Positions 5,599 to 7,605 of a stretch of 7,605 bases of DNA are shown piece by piece. The translations under genes and the position numbers were made by a program. The first letter of the stretch is position 1, and every line of letters starts with the position of its first letter. Source of the stretch: Sedimenticola sp. (GTDB taxonomy: Bacteria > Pseudomonadota > Gammaproteobacteria > Chromatiales > Chromatiaceae). The stretch spans positions 1-7,605 of the forward strand of contig JALULB010000311.1 in assembly GCA_027041035.1 (NCBI GenBank). The letters run 5' to 3'. Under the pieces are notes generated by a model. That model did no database searches, was not told where the DNA came from, and saw only the letters and a program-made list of their open reading frames with translations.

Positions 5599-5984
5599 CA
5601 AATAGTTTCAATCAAGGATACATCCCTAAGGTTTTTATCAACCGTAACAAGAGGAGCATTTAATAGAATTGATGTAGCTGAAATTAGTCTATCTGCTGGG
5701 TCGTTATTGATTTCCTGGTCAAAATTGACCGAAAGCTCTGCTATAGGCGGCGTAATTTCTTGAATTCTAAAATTCCTCGCTTGAAGTGCAAGCTCAATAA
5801 ATTCAGAGGCTGTGCTATCAACAGATAGACGGTTTCTTTTAATAAGCATTGAAATTTCCCATATGGAAATATCGCAAATGATCAGATCATTATCAGCACC
5901 ATTAATCGCTTTAGCAGCATCTGAAGACAATTTGCTAGGGTCAAGTGCGTCCCAAATGAATGCACATGTATCAAGCAATATCAC
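5595..5984 (-). CDS. vapC: PIN-domain ribonuclease toxin, VapC family
   Basis: A 129-residue PIN-domain toxin. The acidic residues expected to hold Mg2+ are visible: Asp5 in MILLDTCAFIW, Glu43 in SIWEISMLIKR, Asp98 in NDPADRLISATSIL and Asp116 in LVTVDKN. This is the layout of the toxin subfamily with an LLDT start, a WEI motif and a DPxDR motif. Such toxins cut specific RNAs, often tRNA or rRNA, when released from the antitoxin. Length is normal and the chain ends in ETIW, so it appears intact. Its ATG overlaps the antitoxin stop by 4 bp (ATGA), typical of coupled toxin-antitoxin operons. It is AT-rich and minus-strand, unlike the GC-rich genes to the left. The RNA target cannot be read from the sequence. 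Confidence 0.93.
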   Translation of the reverse strand: MILLDTCAFIWDALDPSKLSSDAAKAINGADNDLIICDISIWEISMLIKRNRLSVDSTASEFIELALQARNFRIQEITPPIAELSVNFDQEINNDPADRLISATSILLNAPLVTVDKNLRDVSLIETIW

Positions 5985-6211
5985 TCCATTCCATCCCAGT
6001 TTTCATTGGTAGGAGATACAATATCACTGATTACAGCAGTCTTAGCTAGCCGTTTGAGCTTTTCTTTAGCCTCAATGCGCTTAGTTATTGGTGCTGTCAA
6101 GGTCGCTAAGGGCGCACCTTTTGATGTGACGTTAATTTTCTCGCCACTCTGCGCTATCTTTAAGTATTTCAAAAGGTTAGCCCTAAGCTCAGTAATGCTC
6201 ACATCCATCAT
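5981..6211 (-). CDS. Phd/YefM-type antitoxin paired with the PIN toxin
   Basis: A 76-residue protein. The N-terminal DNA-binding half MDVSITELRANLLKYLKIAQSGEKINVTSKGAPLATL has the Phd/YefM signature: a short strand, a helix with LRANL, then the G-E-x-I-x-V-T-x-x-G-x-P turn. The C-terminal 35 residues are charged and probably disordered until they wrap around the toxin. It should neutralise the PIN toxin and repress the shared promoter, more strongly as a complex. Two Met codons start the frame (6211 and 6208). The first is preferred because AAAGG lies 9 nt upstream on the minus strand. Direct GTACAA repeats and a promoter lie immediately upstream. Confidence 0.92.
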   Translation of the reverse strand: MMDVSITELRANLLKYLKIAQSGEKINVTSKGAPLATLTAPITKRIEAKEKLKRLAKTAVISDIVSPTNENWDGME

Positions 6212-6232
6212 TGTAGTTGGCCTTTACTTAAC

Positions 6233-6252
6233 TGTACAACAATTACGTACAA
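6233..6252 (-). promoter_or_regulatory. Candidate toxin-antitoxin operator
   Basis: GTACAA occurs at 6234-6239 and again at 6247-6252 on the plus strand, 13 bp apart. Each contains the palindrome GTAC, and the first lies in the palindrome TGTACA (6233-6238). They sit between the candidate -10 box and the antitoxin start, over the expected transcription start, where a Phd-type dimer would be expected to bind. This is inferred from position and symmetry only. Confidence 0.4.
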
Positions 6253-6280
6253 GTATAGCCAGTTAAGCATAACAAGGCAA
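6252..6280 (-). promoter_or_regulatory. Candidate sigma-70 promoter of the toxin-antitoxin operon
   Basis: Reading the minus strand, TTGCCT (6280-6275, 4 of 6 to consensus) is followed after 17 nt by TATACT (6257-6252, 5 of 6 to consensus). It points at the antitoxin start about 40 bp away. The -35 box lies inside the right attC-like structure, so the recombination site would carry part of the promoter. Confidence 0.55.
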
Positions 6281-6342
6281 ATCCAGCCGACGCCTTCACT
6301 CGCTACCGCTCCTTACGGCTCGGCTGATTTGCGACGCTAGGC
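6267..6342 (+). other. attC-like recombination site, right edge of the AT-rich island
   Basis: A long hairpin: GCAAATCCAGCCGA (6277-6290) pairs with TCGGCTGATTTGC (6320-6332) along 13 bp, leaving exactly one C (6283 or 6284) bulged. Short outer boxes GCATAAC (6267-6273) and GCTAGGC (6336-6342) flank it and are complementary at 5 of 7 positions. A bulged base in the inner stem plus imperfect outer boxes is the hallmark of integron attC sites. The right box has GCT where the consensus has GTT, so it may be degenerate. GTTAAGC (6262-6268), a full GTTRRRY match, overlaps the left box. The island ends here and GC-rich sequence follows. Confidence 0.55.
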
Positions 6343-6343
6343 T

Positions 6344-6380
6344 CGAAACTAAAACGAAACTGAAAGAGCGAAACTAAAAG
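6344..6380 (+). repeat. Three direct copies of CGAAACT(A/G)AAA
   Basis: CGAAACT occurs at 6344-6350, 6355-6361 and 6369-6375, each followed by AAAA or GAAAG. Spacings are 11 and 14 bp. They lie directly after the attC-like site. They may be binding sites for a regulator or a low-complexity trace of an old junction; nothing nearby decides this. Confidence 0.4.
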
Positions 6381-6762
6381 GACGCCCATAAATCAATAGC
6401 CATCTCAACCCACCCCAGACAAAAACAAACCGGGGCGGTTCATCCGCCACTCCAACCGCACGACGAAAGCCTTTGGCCCCGCCGTCGGCAGTCCGGCGGC
6501 GATAAACGCGTTGTGCGAGAAACGCCAGACGCGTTACCTGTGGGGGATGCGCATGGCGCGGGCGGCACGGACCGGATTGCACATACCGGCCTGGATCAAC
6601 CGTCCACAGTGGGATCAGAACAACCCCGATCACACTTTCCAGATTGAGGGAAACCCCTACCATGCTAACCACACGGTAATTGTCCTGCGTCAAGGCGGGG
6701 GCCTGTTGGCGATGCTAGTTTCTAGCGCTCATCCGAGATGTTGTATCACAAGGAGTCTATCC
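6381..6762. other. Stretch without a convincing gene
   Basis: No reading frame here has both a plausible start with ribosome-binding site and a recognisable protein. Small inverted repeats are present: GGCGG/CCGCC at 6435-6449 (5-nt loop) and a GCTAG/CTAGC hairpin at 6714-6726. On the minus strand, TGAACCGCCCCGG ends at 6430; similar sequences occur at the ends of some IS3-family elements, but no partner end or transposase is visible. The last 20 bases hold the ribosome-binding site of the next gene (AAGGAG, 6750-6755). Confidence 0.5.
6714..6726 (+). repeat. Small hairpin in the leader of the PilJ-domain gene
   Basis: GCTAG, a TTT loop and CTAGC form a perfect 5-bp hairpin, 37 nt before the start codon of the following gene. 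It could sit in that gene's 5' untranslated region. It is too short and lacks the T-run of an intrinsic terminator, so its role is open. Confidence 0.3.
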
Positions 6763-7605
6763 ATGAGCAAATCGAAAGCTGTATCCCTGATCCTGTTCGC
6801 CGCTGTCGCATTGATGTTCTCTTGTAACAGCTTTGCGTTCAGCAAGCAGCAGATGGGCACGGTCATCAATCTGGCCGGCAAGCAGCGCATGCTGACGCAG
6901 AAGATGAGCAAGGAGATCCTGCTGATCGCGAAGGGCATCGATGTCGACGCCAACCGGGCCAATCTGAAGAAGACCGCCGATCTGTTCGACAAGACCCTGA
7001 AGGGGTTGGTCGATGGCGATGCGTCGCTGGGTCTGCCGAAGACCACCGATGCCGCGATTCTCGCCCAGCTGGGCAAGGTCTCCGAGCTGTGGGCGACGTT
7101 CAAGCCGAATGTCGACGCCGCGATCGCCGGCGCGCCCGGCAAGGCCGTGCTGGAGAAGGTTGCCGCGCAGAACCTGCCGCTGTTGAAGAATATGAACAAG
7201 GCCGTGCAGATGTACGCCAAGATGAGCGGTTCGAATCTCGATCCGGCGATGGCGACCACCATCAACCTGGCGGGCAAGCAGCGCATGCTGACCCAGAAGA
7301 TGACCAAGGAACTGCTGTTGATCGCCAATGGCATCGATGTCGACGCCAACAAGGCCAACCTGCGCAAGACCGTCGGCCTGTTCGAACGCACGCTGAAGGG
7401 GTTGTTCGATGGCGACGCGGACTTGGGCCTGCCGGGAACGAAGGATTCCGCGATTCGCGCCCAGCTTGAGGTCGTTCAGGGCCTGTGGAACGAATATAAG
7501 CCGGTATTGGACAAGGCCGACACCTCGGCCGCTGGTCTGGCGAAGGCCGCGAAGCTCAATATTCCGCTGTTGAAGGAGATGAACAAGGCGGTGAAGATGT
7601 ACGAA
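6763..7605 (+). CDS. Secreted protein with tandem PilJ/NarX-type sensor domains (3' end outside window)
   Basis: The frame starts at ATG 6763 with AAGGAG 7 nt upstream and stays open for 281 codons to the window end, so the C-terminus is unknown. Residues 1-25 look like a Sec signal peptide: basic start (KSK), hydrophobic core AVSLILFAAVALMF and probable cleavage after SFA (Ala25). Then come two copies of the helical domain known from the N-terminus of type IV pili chemotaxis transducers (PilJ) and related to the NarX nitrate-sensor P-box: INLAGKQRMLTQKM at 35-48 and 167-180. No membrane helix or signalling domain appears in the visible part. If none follows, it would be a free periplasmic binding protein rather than a receptor; it could equally end in a chemotaxis or kinase module past 7605. 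It lies outside the AT-rich island and has the GC-rich base use of the host. Confidence 0.85.
   Translation, partial: MSKSKAVSLILFAAVALMFSCNSFAFSKQQMGTVINLAGKQRMLTQKMSKEILLIAKGIDVDANRANLKKTADLFDKTLKGLVDGDASLGLPKTTDAAILAQLGKVSELWATFKPNVDAAIAGAPGKAVLEKVAAQNLPLLKNMNKAVQMYAKMSGSNLDPAMATTINLAGKQRMLTQKMTKELLLIANGIDVDANKANLRKTVGLFERTLKGLFDGDADLGLPGTKDSAIRAQLEVVQGLWNEYKPVLDKADTSAAGLAKAAKLNIPLLKEMNKAVKMYE
6865..7605 (+). repeat. Tandem domain repeat within the PilJ-type gene
   Basis: The unit is 132 codons (396 bp) long; unit 1 begins at 6865 and unit 2 at 7261. Over the first 58 residues of each unit 47 are identical. The close of unit 1 (PLLKNMNKAVQMYAKM) recurs in unit 2 (PLLKEMNKAVKMYE) at the window edge. 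The similarity is also evident at the DNA level, pointing to an internal duplication. More units may follow beyond the window. Confidence 0.85.

Noticed and set aside
6430..6449. Possible intrinsic terminator or IS3-type end (minus strand TGAACCGCCCCGG, hairpin GGCGG/CCGCC)
   Set aside because: The stem is only 5 bp, the T-rich part does not follow directly, and no partner inverted repeat or transposase is nearby.
6349..6693. A 114-codon minus-strand open frame in the GC-rich stretch after the island
   Set aside because: It begins at a TTG without a good ribosome-binding site, its translation is Arg/Gly/Pro-rich without a recognisable fold, and it runs into the CGAAACT repeats. GC-rich DNA gives such frames by chance.

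Overview
The window looks like the chromosome of a GC-rich proteobacterium, probably a gammaproteobacterium. The slyX gene and the style of the core genes suggest this, but nothing in the window fixes the genus. It has three parts. Part one (about 150-4626) is a tightly packed plus-strand run of core-type genes: a Bcp/PrxQ peroxiredoxin, a membrane sensor histidine kinase with a C-terminal receiver-like domain (broken by a frameshift at its phosphorylation site), a receiver-PAS response regulator without an output domain, an ArsR-family repressor with two cysteines placed as in persulfide sensors, a small two-helix membrane protein and slyX. Gaps range from 1 to 45 bp, so co-transcription is likely. 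The theme suggested is envelope/redox sensing, possibly reactive sulfur or peroxide.

Part two (about 4680-6342) is an AT-rich accessory island. It holds a GIY-YIG-fold nuclease-like gene (plus strand), a 179-bp internally deleted remnant of a REP-associated (IS200-like, Y1) transposase element, and a complete Phd/VapC-type toxin-antitoxin pair (minus strand). Each edge carries a long imperfect hairpin with bulged bases and outer boxes resembling integron attC recombination sites (4727-4832 and 6267-6342). The simplest reading is a relic integron cassette block without a visible integrase. Candidate promoters overlap both attC-like structures.

Part three (6343-7605) returns to GC-rich DNA. 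About 420 bp without a convincing gene contains short direct repeats and small hairpins. It is followed by a secreted protein, cut by the window end, built of tandem copies of a PilJ/NarX-type helical sensor domain with the INLAGKQRMLTQKM motif. No rRNA, tRNA or CRISPR array was seen.

The strongest observations are: (1) the kinase frameshift is explained exactly by loss of 10 nt at a short direct repeat just after the phospho-accepting histidine; (2) the ArsR protein has Cys35 and Cys101, 66 residues apart, the same spacing as in SqrR and BigR; (3) attC-like structures bracket the AT-rich island; (4) the transposase remnant keeps its ends, its first codons and its last codons only; (5) the PilJ-type domain is duplicated within a secreted protein.
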